From an uncultured Bacteroidota bacterium (GTDB lineage: Bacteria > Bacteroidota > Bacteroidia > Bacteroidales > P3), in contig CADALO010000003.1 in NCBI GenBank assembly GCA_902788805.1, forward strand, positions 62,001 to 126,000: 64,000 nucleotides of DNA. Reading direction: 5' to 3'. This document shows, piece after piece, positions 18,072 to 26,489 of this stretch. A program made the position numbers and the translations under genes. Within the stretch, counting starts at the first letter, position 1. Each line of letters starts with the position of its first letter. The notes under the pieces were generated by a model. That model saw only the letters and a program-made list of their open reading frames with translations, had not been told where the DNA came from and did no database searches.

Positions 18072-19346
18072 ATGAAAAAAATAGCAATCTTTACCGCTTT
18101 TCTTCTCACAAGTATCACTATGCTCAGCGCGCAGGATGAATACCGCGTAAGCCAGCCTTTGTCCGACAGCGTCGACTGGGTGGTCATCGAAGACGGATGG
18201 CAGGTCCGCATCCGCCACGGCGAAAAGTCTTCATTGACCATAGTCACTCCGTGTAGCACATTCTTCGAGGAGGACAACGAACCGCAGATAAGTACCGTCG
18301 TCGGTGACAAACTGACCCTGCATTCAAACAAGTCTATGCCGCGCAGCACCGTGGTGGAAATCACGCTGAAGCACAAGCTTCACAATCTCAAGGTCGAAAA
18401 AGGCGCCACGGTGCAGGCCGACAACCTGATGTTCTATGGCTCGTTTGCCGATGTGGACATCAGCGAAGGCGCTATGGTGACAGGCAAGTCGTGGAAAGGA
18501 GAAAAAGGTCTTGATGTCACTGTCGACCAGAACGCTACGCTGCGACTCGACACGCTTCAGGCTGAAAACAAGTTGACACTGTTGCGTGAACCGAAGGCTC
18601 GTGTAGATTGCCCGACGCTGATAAGCGCCGACACCAAGGTCAAGAGCGATGTCAAGAGCTACGGCTCGCTCTATCAGACCGACCCCGCCCGCAACCTGAC
18701 GGTCAAGAATGTCAAGCGCAGCTTTGTTAAATCTATTGAGGGAATCTCTTTCAGTGTCGGCCTTTCGGCTCCCACTCCGCTCTATATGAACAACAAAAGC
18801 GGGTCGCCCTACAACCGTGGCGAGAGCTATCGTGTGTATTTGCAGTGGGGATTGAACAATGTAATCCCTGTCGGACCATTGTCGTTCGACCCGCGCATCA
18901 CCTATGAATTGGGTTGGAGCCGCCTGCTCAACAACGTCTCGTACAATGGCAATGCCCTTGTGCTCAGTACTCCGACCAGCGGCGAGATTCCGCAGCAGCA
19001 TCTCTATACCGAGAGCGTCGGCCTGCGTTTGGGAATGGGCTATTCGTTCGGCCAAAAGAACAAAGACAATGGAGAAAAGCCCTTCAAGTTGGGTTTTGGT
19101 ATCGACGTTTTGTACAACACCAACGAACGCCTTGTTACACGCACAATGGGCAGCGACAACCGCTGGGACCGCACCCGCGAGAAAATTGATGTTATGAATC
19201 CCTGGCAGCTCCGTGCCTTTGTCAATATCGGAGGCGGCCCACTCACAAGGGCGTCGTTGGGACTCTCATACGACCTGCTGCCGACCTTCCGCAGCGGCAC
19301 CGATGCCGACAAGATCCGCACCTTCGGCATTACGCTAAGCTTCTGA
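18072..19346 (+). CDS. Outer-membrane protein with adhesin-like head domain
   Basis: A 424-residue exported protein. The signal peptide is about 20 residues (MKKIAIFTAFLLTSITMLSA). Residues about 25-215 form beta-rich repeats resembling the head domain found in DUF2807-type putative adhesins (KVEKGATVQADNLMFYGSFADVDISEGA, partly quoted). The C-terminal half has alternating amphipathic strands (GPLSFDPRITYELGWSR, ESVGLRLGMGYSFGQ, ASLGLSYDLLP) and ends in a terminal F (TFGITLSF), the mark of an outer-membrane beta barrel. It lies after the sigma and membrane genes behind a matching ECF promoter, so it is a likely target. Its stop overlaps the convergent dus gene by 17 bases. Confidence 0.7.
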   Translation: MKKIAIFTAFLLTSITMLSAQDEYRVSQPLSDSVDWVVIEDGWQVRIRHGEKSSLTIVTPCSTFFEEDNEPQISTVVGDKLTLHSNKSMPRSTVVEITLKHKLHNLKVEKGATVQADNLMFYGSFADVDISEGAMVTGKSWKGEKGLDVTVDQNATLRLDTLQAENKLTLLREPKARVDCPTLISADTKVKSDVKSYGSLYQTDPARNLTVKNVKRSFVKSIEGISFSVGLSAPTPLYMNNKSGSPYNRGESYRVYLQWGLNNVIPVGPLSFDPRITYELGWSRLLNNVSYNGNALVLSTPTSGEIPQQHLYTESVGLRLGMGYSFGQKNKDNGEKPFKLGFGIDVLYNTNERLVTRTMGSDNRWDRTREKIDVMNPWQLRAFVNIGGGPLTRASLGLSYDLLPTFRSGTDADKIRTFGITLSF

Positions 19347-20250
19347 CGGCCTCTTCGTAATTGCGCAGGCTTGTAGTTTTCATCAGCCGCTTGTAGACCT
19401 TCTTGTCTATGAGCGGCTTTTGGTATTCCCAGAAGGTCTGCATCCGTGCCAGTATCTGTTGGTCGCCCTGCAGCGTCTGCAGTGCCGTGTCGTACAGGCG
19501 GCGGTGCATCTCGAGGCTTGCCGCCAGTCGCTCGGTATTGTCGAGTGGCCGTCCGTCGCGCCATTCCCGCGCCAGCGTGGGCCGCGCCAGCAGGCCGCGA
19601 CCAATCATTATGCCGCTGAGGTCGGGGAACAGGCGTACGATTTCGTCGATGTCTTCCAGCGATGCGATGTCGCCGTTGTAAACTATGGGGTGGCGCGAAG
19701 CCTCTTTCAGCCTGCTGAAGGCCTCGCGGTCGGGCAGACCTTTGTATTGCTGCACCCCCAGCCGCGGATGGATGGCTATGTGTTCCAGCTTAAAATGGTT
19801 GAGAACCTCTATCGCCGCCAGCCCTTCGCTGGGGTCGGTCAGGCCCGAGCGCATCTTCACGCTGACCTTTAGCCTTGTGCGCCGTTGAAGCTCTTGCATC
19901 ATCCGTTCTATGCGGTCGGGATGCGTCAGCGCCGCTGCACCTCGTCCGCGTCCTGTCTGCAACGGGAAAGGACAGCCTAGGTTGAGGTCGACGCGGTTGT
20001 AGCCGGCCTGCTCTACGATGTCGAGCAATGGCGCCAGCTCGTCGGTATCGGCAGCAATGACTTGCGGCACAAGGTCCAAGCCCTCGTTGTTCTCAGGCGC
20101 GATGTCCCTCAAGTCCTTGTTCCTAACTTTGCCGCCGTCGCAGCGCAGAAAAGGGGAGAGGTATGTGTCGATGCCACCGGCAACCTTGTTGTGGATGCTG
20201 CGGTAGAGGTGGTCGGTATAGCCTTGCAAAGGTGCAAAATAGAGCTTCAT
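19330..20250 (-). CDS. dus: tRNA-dihydrouridine synthase
   Basis: FMN enzyme that reduces uridines in the tRNA D loop. The 306-residue protein opens with the TIM-barrel strand LYFAPLQGYTDHLYR. It has the catalytic cysteine in DLNLGCPFP (Cys93), the phosphate/FMN motifs KVSVKMRSG and IVYNGDIASLEDI, and the GIMIGRGLLARP segment. The ATG at 20248-20250 places the first barrel strand at residue 3; a TTG 30 bases upstream would add ten unconserved residues, so ATG is preferred. It is a short Dus form; DusA, B or C cannot be settled here. Confidence 0.9.
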   Translation of the reverse strand: MKLYFAPLQGYTDHLYRSIHNKVAGGIDTYLSPFLRCDGGKVRNKDLRDIAPENNEGLDLVPQVIAADTDELAPLLDIVEQAGYNRVDLNLGCPFPLQTGRGRGAAALTHPDRIERMMQELQRRTRLKVSVKMRSGLTDPSEGLAAIEVLNHFKLEHIAIHPRLGVQQYKGLPDREAFSRLKEASRHPIVYNGDIASLEDIDEIVRLFPDLSGIMIGRGLLARPTLAREWRDGRPLDNTERLAASLEMHRRLYDTALQTLQGDQQILARMQTFWEYQKPLIDKKVYKRLMKTTSLRNYEEAVRSLA

Positions 20251-20405
20251 TTTTCCTGTTTCTTGGTTTGTTTCTGGCAACTTTTAGTGACGGGATAATA
20301 CTATAACGTAAAAAATGTTGAAATGTTTTATGCTGCTCAATATCTTGAAACAAAGCGTTGTATGTTGGCTTTGGCTTTTGGGGTTGCCAAAAATCGCATC
20401 TTTTT

Positions 20406-20436
20406 TTTGCCAGTTTGAAAAATCTTTGTACTTTTG
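20406..20436 (+). promoter_or_regulatory. Promoter of tRNA-Val(GAC)
   Basis: TTTG at 20406-20409, 19-base spacer, TACTTTTG at 20429-20436; the tRNA begins 22 bases later. Confidence 0.7.
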
Positions 20437-20458
20437 CACTCGCTTTTGGCAAGAAAAT

Positions 20459-20533
20459 GATCTGTTAGCTCAGTTGGTTTAGAGCGCTTGCTTGACAGGC
20501 AAGAGGTCAACAGTTCAAATCTGTTACAGATCA
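20459..20533 (+). tRNA. tRNA-Val, anticodon GAC
   Basis: Acceptor GATCTGT / ACAGATC, D arm AGCTCAGTTGGTTTAGAGC, anticodon stem CTTGC / GCAAG with loop TTGACAG (anticodon GAC), T arm AACAG-TTCAAAT-CTGTT, discriminator A. No encoded CCA, unlike the other valine tRNA. Confidence 0.93.
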
Positions 20534-20538
20534 CGATG

Positions 20539-20565
20539 ACCACCTCCTTGAGGTGGTTTTTCTTT
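20539..20565 (+). terminator. Terminator of tRNA-Val(GAC)
   Basis: ACCACCTC-CTT-GAGGTGGT hairpin (20539-20557) followed by T4CT4. Confidence 0.9.
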
Positions 20566-20591
20566 TGTAAATCATTGCGTACTGCCAGTGA

Positions 20592-21083
20592 TTACCAACG
20601 TGTGATGTGGGTGCCGGGCATTTGACTGTATTCCTTGATGGCCTTCTGCCAGGATTTCAACTTTGTGCCGAAAACCATATAATATTCAAGATCCACAATG
20701 TAAGTCTTATCGTGAGCGTTGACATCTATATGGCCATGTCTCTCGCTTACAAACAATTCCACATCTCTGACATATCGCCACTCGATGTCCACGTGGTCAA
20801 GCCTCTGGGTTTTCTTGCCATATTCAAAAACCCTTACGTGGTCGAGGCCGATGCCCTTCTCGGTCAGCGTAATGCAGTCGTTGCGGTGCCTGAACGCGAC
20901 GTAAGCCAACATCAACAAAAGCACACTGACCACCACGCATAGGATGCTTGAATCAAATAACAACCAAAAGGAGACAATAAGTGCGCCGGCAATTGCGATG
21001 TTCACGCAGCATATGGGACGGGCCCTGTAGACCAGCGGCTCCAGGTGCTCTTGTGCCGTTTTTTTCTTTTGCTTCTTTTTCAT
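20592..21083 (-). CDS. Small membrane protein, possibly PH-like domain
   Basis: 163 residues. A basic N-terminus (MKKKQKKK) is followed by two closely spaced membrane segments (about 28-65), then a soluble C-terminal domain of about 95 residues with several strands (DCITLTEKGIGLDHVRVFEYGKK, partly quoted; RDVELFVSERHGHIDV) that resembles a bacterial PH-like fold. The start ATG at 21081-21083 overlaps the alaX stop (ATGA), so it is the last gene of the operon. A longer frame reaching 21200 is an alaX shadow. Function unknown. Confidence 0.6.
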   Translation of the reverse strand: MKKKQKKKTAQEHLEPLVYRARPICCVNIAIAGALIVSFWLLFDSSILCVVVSVLLLMLAYVAFRHRNDCITLTEKGIGLDHVRVFEYGKKTQRLDHVDIEWRYVRDVELFVSERHGHIDVNAHDKTYIVDLEYYMVFGTKLKSWQKAIKEYSQMPGTHITRW

Positions 21084-21550
21084 TCTACCAGTTTGAATCG
21101 CATACGCCACGTGTGGGTCTCTTCGTTCCAGTCGTGGCTTATGATTTTGAAATGGCCTATCTCGGACGTGTTCTGCACGTGGGTGCCGACGCAGGCGCAT
21201 AGGTCGTAGTCGCCGATGCGTACCAGTCGCAGTGTCTCGCTGGCGTCGTCGGGCAGCTTGCCGAGGTCCACCTCGGGCGGCACCTCGTCGCGGCGCACAA
21301 ACTCATACGTAACATCCAGATGACGCTGTATCACCTCGTTGACGCGGCGCTCGATTTCCTGCACCTGCTCCTCGGTGGGGCAGGCCGCCAGTTGGTAGTC
21401 GCACTTGCTCTTCTTGCGCTCGATGTGTGCGTTCCTCGACCGCGGGCAGCCGAACATCCGCACCATTGTCTGGTTCAAAATATGCTCCGCCGTATGCATC
21501 GGCGGGTACTCCTCTTTATTATGAGCGTTTAAAATAGGTTCTTGTTCCAT
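21080..21550 (-). CDS. AlaX-like alanyl-tRNA editing protein
   Basis: A 156-residue stand-alone editing-domain protein (second additional domain of alanyl/threonyl-tRNA synthetases), expected to hydrolyse mischarged Ser- or Gly-tRNA(Ala). Zinc-site residues are visible: His19 and His23 in PPMHTAEHILNQ, then the DLCACVGTHV segment (Cys118, Cys120, His124). The first 20 residues are those shared with the three preceding lipoproteins; here they run directly into the conserved HTAEH motif, so this gene is the likely original source of the leader. It lies 3 bases after the stop of the previous lipoprotein gene and overlaps the next gene by 4. Confidence 0.85.
   Translation of the reverse strand: MEQEPILNAHNKEEYPPMHTAEHILNQTMVRMFGCPRSRNAHIERKKSKCDYQLAACPTEEQVQEIERRVNEVIQRHLDVTYEFVRRDEVPPEVDLGKLPDDASETLRLVRIGDYDLCACVGTHVQNTSEIGHFKIISHDWNEETHTWRMRFKLVE
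21487..21550 (-). repeat. alaX leader repeat, copy D
   Basis: A 64-base segment from the ATG to ATGCATACGGCGG that recurs at the start of the three genes upstream. Copy D is nearly identical to copy C (22,171-22,234). It contains the short inverted repeat CCGCCG-ATGCATA-CGGCGG. Confidence 0.9.
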
Positions 21551-21553
21551 ATT

Positions 21554-22234
21554 TTAATTCTTGATTATTGAATCATAATCCTCGTCTAAAGCTGTGCATG
21601 GGTATATGGCTTCATATTGGTCAAGCAGTTCGTTAAATGGAACCACTTGCACTTCATTATTGTTGATGATGTTCAAATACACCTTCCTTTCCGAACATAG
21701 ACAATACTCATCATAAGTATAGAACGAGATTCTTTGTTTGCCCCCTGTCAGCTTAAAAAAATCTATGTCGGGGTGGATATAACAAAGATGGCCAGCCAGC
21801 ATACAGCATCCTTCAACCCAATTTTGCAGACTGTCTTCCACATATCCATAATAGACATAATGGTGAGTCTCTATTTTCACATCAAACGTCCCAACAACAG
21901 AGTCCCGTTGTGTTTCCTTATAATAATCAAGTATTGAAACGATTAGTCCACTTGGCTTCTCAAAGGAAATGTCAAGTGGCACATCTGGCTCATCTTTGAA
22001 TTGCTCAGCAATAACAGTCTCTAGATTTTTCTCCAGTGTTTTGTCAATAAAAGCGTATTCGTTGAGTTTGAACTTGATATGATGTACGTCACTATTACAA
22101 GCAGTCAAAAAGAGGCAGATTAATAAAGAGAACACTATTTTAGTCCGTGTAATTAAGGATGTGTTCAATCCCGCCGTATGCATCGGCGGGTACTCCTCTT
22201 TATTATGAGCGTTTAAAACTGGTTCTTGTTCCAT
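21554..22234 (-). CDS. Lipoprotein with alaX-type leader (lipoprotein C)
   Basis: 226 residues. The leader MEQEPVLNAHNKEEYPPMHT is followed by a lipoprotein signal peptide with lipobox LTAC (Cys46). The mature part (about 180 residues) is acidic and strand-rich, with an aromatic centre (ETHHYVYYGYVEDSLQNWVEG, partly quoted), and matches no family I know. If translation starts at Met18 of the leader the signal peptide has a normal length, but the leader codons vary mostly at silent positions between copies, so the longer product is probably made. It ends 3 bases before alaX. Composition is more AT-rich than alaX. Confidence 0.6.
   Translation of the reverse strand: MEQEPVLNAHNKEEYPPMHTAGLNTSLITRTKIVFSLLICLFLTACNSDVHHIKFKLNEYAFIDKTLEKNLETVIAEQFKDEPDVPLDISFEKPSGLIVSILDYYKETQRDSVVGTFDVKIETHHYVYYGYVEDSLQNWVEGCCMLAGHLCYIHPDIDFFKLTGGKQRISFYTYDEYCLCSERKVYLNIINNNEVQVVPFNELLDQYEAIYPCTALDEDYDSIIKN
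22171..22234 (-). repeat. alaX leader repeat, copy C
   Basis: Differs from copy D only at CCAGTT versus CCTATT in 64 bases. Beyond the repeat, the lipoprotein copies also share GGATTGAaCACAtCC. Confidence 0.9.
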
Positions 22235-22235
22235 A

Positions 22236-23279
22236 TTATTTTATGTGGTCGTTTTTATCAAAATGTATTTTACAGTTTGGAAGCAAGTCTTGTAAATGCT
22301 GCTTATATTCATCGGAAAATCGTTCTGATGATGGTTGCCAATTATCTATATATAACACCTGTAGTTTCGTAAGATTCTTTATTTCTTCAGGGAGGCTGTC
22401 TATAGGATTGCTTCCTATTTCAAGGTACATCAGGTTCGTTAGATTACCTATTTCCTTAGGAAGACAGTGAAGTTGGTTCATATTGATGATGAGCACCCTC
22501 AGGTTGGTCATTTCTCCGATTTCTGGGCCTATGTACTTCATATTGTTTGAACAGAGGCTGAGATAGAAGACATTCTTCATTTGAGCCAGCATCGGAGGGA
22601 AGGTGTCGAGATTGTTTCCCAGAAGGTTGACCGACTCCAGTTTGGTTAGCTCTGCCATTTCCGCAGGCAGCGAAGTCCATCCACGATTTTCAAAGTCAAC
22701 ACGAAGCACCTTGTCCTTGTGACGGATGGCATCTTTCAAATCCATATATGAAACATAACTCTCCTTCTTTCGGATATAGTCCCAATGGCTTTTGCCGAAG
22801 GCCACAGATGCCTTAAACCTACATTCTTGTTCATTGTCAATGTCGGTTCTTGTCCCCTCGATGGTCTTTCCTCCGTCAGTTTTTGTGCCTTTCCAAACAA
22901 ATGCGAGACTGCCGTCTCTGAATTCCCCCATCTCAAAGGTTTTATTGCGGTACGCTTTTCCTCTAAGACTATATGTGACACTCGGCAGCGTATCGTAGTA
23001 GTAAGAACCTACAATGGTGGAGTCCAACAATGTCATTAACGAGATGCTAATATTCGGGGATGTCCCATTAGAATCAACAAGTTGACCTTCATAGAGGAAT
23101 GTCGGACAAAAGCCATTGTTTTTTGCTGCTTTGCTCCGCGAGGCACATCCTGCGAATAATATCAATGCCGTCAAAAAACATAGAACACCCCAATATGTTA
23201 AGGGCGTGCCAGTTCCTCCCGTATGCATCGGCGGATACTCGTCTTTATTATGGGCATTAAGAATAGGTTCCTGTTCCAT
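22236..23279 (-). CDS. Leucine-rich-repeat lipoprotein with alaX-type leader (lipoprotein B)
   Basis: 347 residues. Leader MEQEPILNAHNKDEYPPMHT, then a signal peptide with lipobox FAGC (Cys45). The middle part holds a toxin- or lipocalin-like strand region (about 60-170) of unknown type. The C-terminal 130 residues are five typical leucine-rich repeats (MTNLRVLIINMNQLHCLPKEIG, partly quoted; LTNLMYLEIGSNPIDSLPEE). The ATG at 23277-23279 is taken as the start because it begins the repeated leader; an upstream in-frame ATG at 23342 overlaps the preceding gene. Gaps to both neighbours are under 5 bases. Confidence 0.7.
   Translation of the reverse strand: MEQEPILNAHNKDEYPPMHTGGTGTPLTYWGVLCFLTALILFAGCASRSKAAKNNGFCPTFLYEGQLVDSNGTSPNISISLMTLLDSTIVGSYYYDTLPSVTYSLRGKAYRNKTFEMGEFRDGSLAFVWKGTKTDGGKTIEGTRTDIDNEQECRFKASVAFGKSHWDYIRKKESYVSYMDLKDAIRHKDKVLRVDFENRGWTSLPAEMAELTKLESVNLLGNNLDTFPPMLAQMKNVFYLSLCSNNMKYIGPEIGEMTNLRVLIINMNQLHCLPKEIGNLTNLMYLEIGSNPIDSLPEEIKNLTKLQVLYIDNWQPSSERFSDEYKQHLQDLLPNCKIHFDKNDHIK
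23216..23279 (-). repeat. alaX leader repeat, copy B
   Basis: Six of seven codon differences from copy D are silent (CAG/CAA, CTT/TTA, AAT/AAC, GCC/GCT, TAT/TAC and one more in the same class); one is Asp for Glu. Confidence 0.85.
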
Positions 23280-23283
23280 ACTA

Positions 23284-24471
23284 TTATTTATTCCATTTGT
23301 TATACATCTTTTTGTAACATTCAGGGACATCCTTATTTCCATCGAAAATATAACAATATTCCTCTTTCACATACATTTTCCCTGTAGTAAGTCGATGAAA
23401 ATTGCGGATATAACGGGCCGCTTGTGGTGAGAAATAGTAGTATGCGGCGTTGACACATCCCCTCATCAAGTCACTGTAATCTGCATCAGTAAAATGTTTG
23501 TATACTACAAATGTACGTATTTTCTTTAGCATAGGCCAAAATCTCTTGTCTGGCCAATTAGCAACGGCCTTTAGTCCTATACAGGCGATATCGCAGCCCT
23601 CTCCCTCATCGCGATAGTGTGACAAGGCCTCCTTTATCAGAACAAAATCCTGTTCGTTACGGAATCTTGCGAGGGCAGGAAGGCTTTCTAAAATACCCTC
23701 GTCTAAGTACATAGACCGAATACGTGAATAATACTTGTGTTCTGGCGACAGGGTGTCTAAAATCCATTTCTGGCGCTCTATATGCCCCATATTCTCACCA
23801 AAGATAAGGATACTGTCCAACTCCTGTTGTTGCTCTGGGGTCATTCTGAAATGTGTATAGCAGCCGCCATCATTCACAATCTTCATTATTGACACTCTGA
23901 ATGATGCAACGCTCTCTGTTAACATAACGTCATCGCCCCAAGTGATTGTCGCAGTGTCGTTCAGACAGTCTTTCAACACCTGAAAGCATCCGTTGTAGCG
24001 ACGATTATGCAAAATATCAAAAGCCATAGCCCTCACCACAGGAGCGGGATGTGTCTTTGTAAGCGATACAAGCATCTCGTTATTGCAAAGCGAGTCCATT
24101 CGGATATGACATCCCCACTGCTCAATCGGACTTCCCATCCAGCCATAGTCATTAACAGTCAGATACCGCGTGTGGGACAGAATGTTCAGCACGGTATCCA
24201 ATGACATCGTATAATATCTCTCCCAAACATCAGACGTGTCTGACTGAGATAAATATTGTTCTGTCTCGTCTATACAATCTTCCGAAAGGACTTCATCAAA
24301 ATTATAACTATCTGTCTCACTTTCTCGAGAGCCACAACCTATAACAACAAACGCAAGTACCATAAATAACACACGATGTAAGAAACATATGGGTGTGCTC
24401 AATCCTCCCGTATGCATCGGCGGGTACTCCTGCTTGTTGTGCTCGTTGAGGATAGGTGCTTGTTCCATCAT
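23284..24471 (-). CDS. HEAT-like lipoprotein with alaX-type leader (lipoprotein A)
   Basis: 395 residues. Leader MMEQAPILNEHNKQEYPPMH then a signal peptide ending in VIGC (Cys46). The mature protein is alpha-helical with HEAT-like pairs (HPAPVVRAMAFDILHNRRYNG, partly quoted; LSHYRDEGEGCDIACIGLKAVANWP, partly quoted), suggesting a protein-binding solenoid. The start ATG at 24469-24471 overlaps the stop of the upstream nuclease-like gene (GTATGATGG), so translation is coupled. First of three lipoproteins with the same leader. Family not recognised beyond the helical repeats. Confidence 0.65.
   Translation of the reverse strand: MMEQAPILNEHNKQEYPPMHTGGLSTPICFLHRVLFMVLAFVVIGCGSRESETDSYNFDEVLSEDCIDETEQYLSQSDTSDVWERYYTMSLDTVLNILSHTRYLTVNDYGWMGSPIEQWGCHIRMDSLCNNEMLVSLTKTHPAPVVRAMAFDILHNRRYNGCFQVLKDCLNDTATITWGDDVMLTESVASFRVSIMKIVNDGGCYTHFRMTPEQQQELDSILIFGENMGHIERQKWILDTLSPEHKYYSRIRSMYLDEGILESLPALARFRNEQDFVLIKEALSHYRDEGEGCDIACIGLKAVANWPDKRFWPMLKKIRTFVVYKHFTDADYSDLMRGCVNAAYYYFSPQAARYIRNFHRLTTGKMYVKEEYCYIFDGNKDVPECYKKMYNKWNK
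24405..24468 (-). repeat. alaX leader repeat, copy A
   Basis: The most diverged copy: about nine codon changes against copy D, most of them silent. It ends CCGCCGATGCATACGGGAGG and is followed by TTGAGCACACCC, as in copy C. Confidence 0.85.
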
Positions 24472-25520
24472 ACTTCATTTTTTTGTTGCAAAGCAAAAAG
24501 TGCTTTCTGACGCTCAATTTCGGCTTTAAGTTGTTCTTTCGAAGGCAAGCAGAGCAAGTATTTCGACATAAATACATTTTTGCTGTCGTTGAGCATATAT
24601 TTTGCAATGTCGGCATCTGTCTCGGAACACAGAACGATTCCGAGGGTTGGATTGTCACCGTCTTCTCGAACATTTTGGTCATACATATTGACGTACATTT
24701 CCATCTGTCCGACATCTTGATGTGTAATCTGCCCTACTTTAAGGTCTATCAGTACAAAACATTTAAGCTTGAAGTTGTAAAACACCAAATCTATAAAGTA
24801 GTCTTTTGCCTCTGTGCGAATCAGTTTCTGCCGTTCCACAAACGAGAATCCTTTGCCCAATTCCAACAGGATTTTTTCCAGGTTTGTCAGAATCGCTGTT
24901 TCCAGTTCGCTCTCCACAAAAGCTTTTGTTGGAGACATCCCAAGAAACTCGGCAACAACGGGATTCTTGACGAACTCCAGTTTGTCGTTATCGAATTCCT
25001 TTGTCAATGCCTTCATTTCCTGTTCTACTGGAGCCTTGTTCTGTGACAATAATAGTCTCTCGTAATACTGTGTCGAGATATTGCGGTTCAAAGTGGCATA
25101 GCTCCACATCTGCTCGGAGGCCTCCTTTGCATACCACTCTCGGGCTTGGGCGTCTGTCACGCTTAGTAATCGGCGATAATGAGACCACGTCAAAATTCCA
25201 CAAGGTGTGTGGAATATTTCGGGGAACGTCAAATAGAACTGTCGAAAGTAGTACAGATTCTGCACCGAAAAACCTTTGCCGAACTCTTCTGTGAGGGCTG
25301 CCGACAACTGTTTCAGTATCTGCTTTCCGTAGTCGGCACGCTCTGCCCCGCCTTGTTCTTCCTCCACTATGCGGCGGCCTATCTGCCAATAGGTATTCAC
25401 CATTGCCTGATTAACTGCAGCGTATGCTTCCTGGCGGCCACGAAGCACCAGTTGCTTTATTTCTTGAATAAAGTTGCTGGAAGGCCCTTCGCCAACATTT
25501 ACTCTTATCCCCTTGTCCAT
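24468..25520 (-). CDS. YhcG/DUF1016 family PD-(D/E)XK nuclease-like protein
   Basis: 350 residues. The N-terminal DUF1016 domain (about 15-165) has a helical DNA-binding look (AYAAVNQAMVNTYWQIGRRI, SVQNLYYFRQFYLTFP, LTWSHYRRLLSV). The C-terminal PDDEXK domain (about 190-345) has Asp244 in DYFIDLVFYN and the D..K pair in FVLIDLKVGQ (Asp259, Lys261), the classical catalytic arrangement. Members are common in accessory regions and some are linked to phage defence or mobile elements; function is unproven. It overlaps lipoprotein A by 4 bases and is the first gene of the operon. Confidence 0.85.
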   Translation of the reverse strand: MDKGIRVNVGEGPSSNFIQEIKQLVLRGRQEAYAAVNQAMVNTYWQIGRRIVEEEQGGAERADYGKQILKQLSAALTEEFGKGFSVQNLYYFRQFYLTFPEIFHTPCGILTWSHYRRLLSVTDAQAREWYAKEASEQMWSYATLNRNISTQYYERLLLSQNKAPVEQEMKALTKEFDNDKLEFVKNPVVAEFLGMSPTKAFVESELETAILTNLEKILLELGKGFSFVERQKLIRTEAKDYFIDLVFYNFKLKCFVLIDLKVGQITHQDVGQMEMYVNMYDQNVREDGDNPTLGIVLCSETDADIAKYMLNDSKNVFMSKYLLCLPSKEQLKAEIERQKALFALQQKNEV

Positions 25521-25619
25521 ATATCTTGACTTTTATACCGAAACGAAAATCTTGCTATATTATTGCCTCTGTTTGCCATTTGCTTTGTTGCAAAGTGTTG
25601 TGGCAGGCATAGTTTGTGG

Positions 25620-26489
25620 TCATATTCTCTCAATGATATTCCTGTAGCCGATTTCGTGGAGGAACTCGAAGGCGCCTTCAAAGAGGTCGAGGTCTGACGG
25701 CTGGTGGGCGTCGGTGCTGACGATGACGGGTATGCCGAGGGTGTTCATATACTTGATCGTCTCGCGGCCGGGGTAGTAGTCGGTGTGGCGGCCTTTATAG
25801 ATGCCTCGCGTGTTGATTTCGCAGATGCATCTGGTCTCCTTGATCAGCTGCAGGGTCTCGTACATCAGGTCGCGGAACCAGCGGTCGTCGTACTGGAAAT
25901 AGCGTCCCTTGTTGTGCATCACTATCTTGTCGGGGTGGCCGACGATGGTAGGACGGTTGCGCTCGATCATAGCGTTCTGCTGGTAAAAATAAGCCCTGAC
26001 GCCGGCGCGTATGTCGTCGCCGAAGATGTGGTGCAGCCCATTGTCGTAAGTCTCCTGGCGCGGGCCGTCGATAAACCAGATGTGGTACGGTATCTGCTTG
26101 CGCTCGTCGCCTGTGGCGGTGGCGTTCAGCTGCCTCAGCGTCTCGGTGTCGGCAGGGTTGGGGATAAGGTGTACGCTGCCGATTGTGTATTCCAGCCCGC
26201 CTTTGTCGACGAGTGGCGCAAAATCCTCCTGCAGGCCGGTAATGTAGTCAATCTCCAATCCTAAGCGGATGTCGATGCGACCGGCATATTCGGCTTTGAG
26301 GGCGCGCACCTCGTCGCAATATTTTGTGTATTCCTCTTCCTTGATGGCGAACGTGCTGGGGAAGGGAACCGGCGAATGACCCGAAAAGCCAAGCGCCGTG
26401 AAACCTTTGGACAGGGCATACTCCACATATTCGCGAAGCTGGCCCTTGCCGTCGCAGTAGTGGCTGTGAGTGTGATAATTAGAAATCAT
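25620..26489 (-). CDS. PHP-domain phosphatase, histidinol-phosphatase type
   Basis: 289 residues with all PHP metal motifs: HTHSHYCDG (His6, His8, His10), LEIDYI, GSVHLIP, GHPDK and STDAHQPSD. Best match is the HisK-type histidinol phosphatase, which dephosphorylates L-histidinol phosphate. Other PHP phosphoesterases share these motifs, and no his operon is nearby, so substrate assignment is moderate. Start overlaps the porin stop by 11 bases on the same strand, so the two are probably co-transcribed. Confidence 0.8.
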   Translation of the reverse strand: MISNYHTHSHYCDGKGQLREYVEYALSKGFTALGFSGHSPVPFPSTFAIKEEEYTKYCDEVRALKAEYAGRIDIRLGLEIDYITGLQEDFAPLVDKGGLEYTIGSVHLIPNPADTETLRQLNATATGDERKQIPYHIWFIDGPRQETYDNGLHHIFGDDIRAGVRAYFYQQNAMIERNRPTIVGHPDKIVMHNKGRYFQYDDRWFRDLMYETLQLIKETRCICEINTRGIYKGRHTDYYPGRETIKYMNTLGIPVIVSTDAHQPSDLDLFEGAFEFLHEIGYRNIIERI

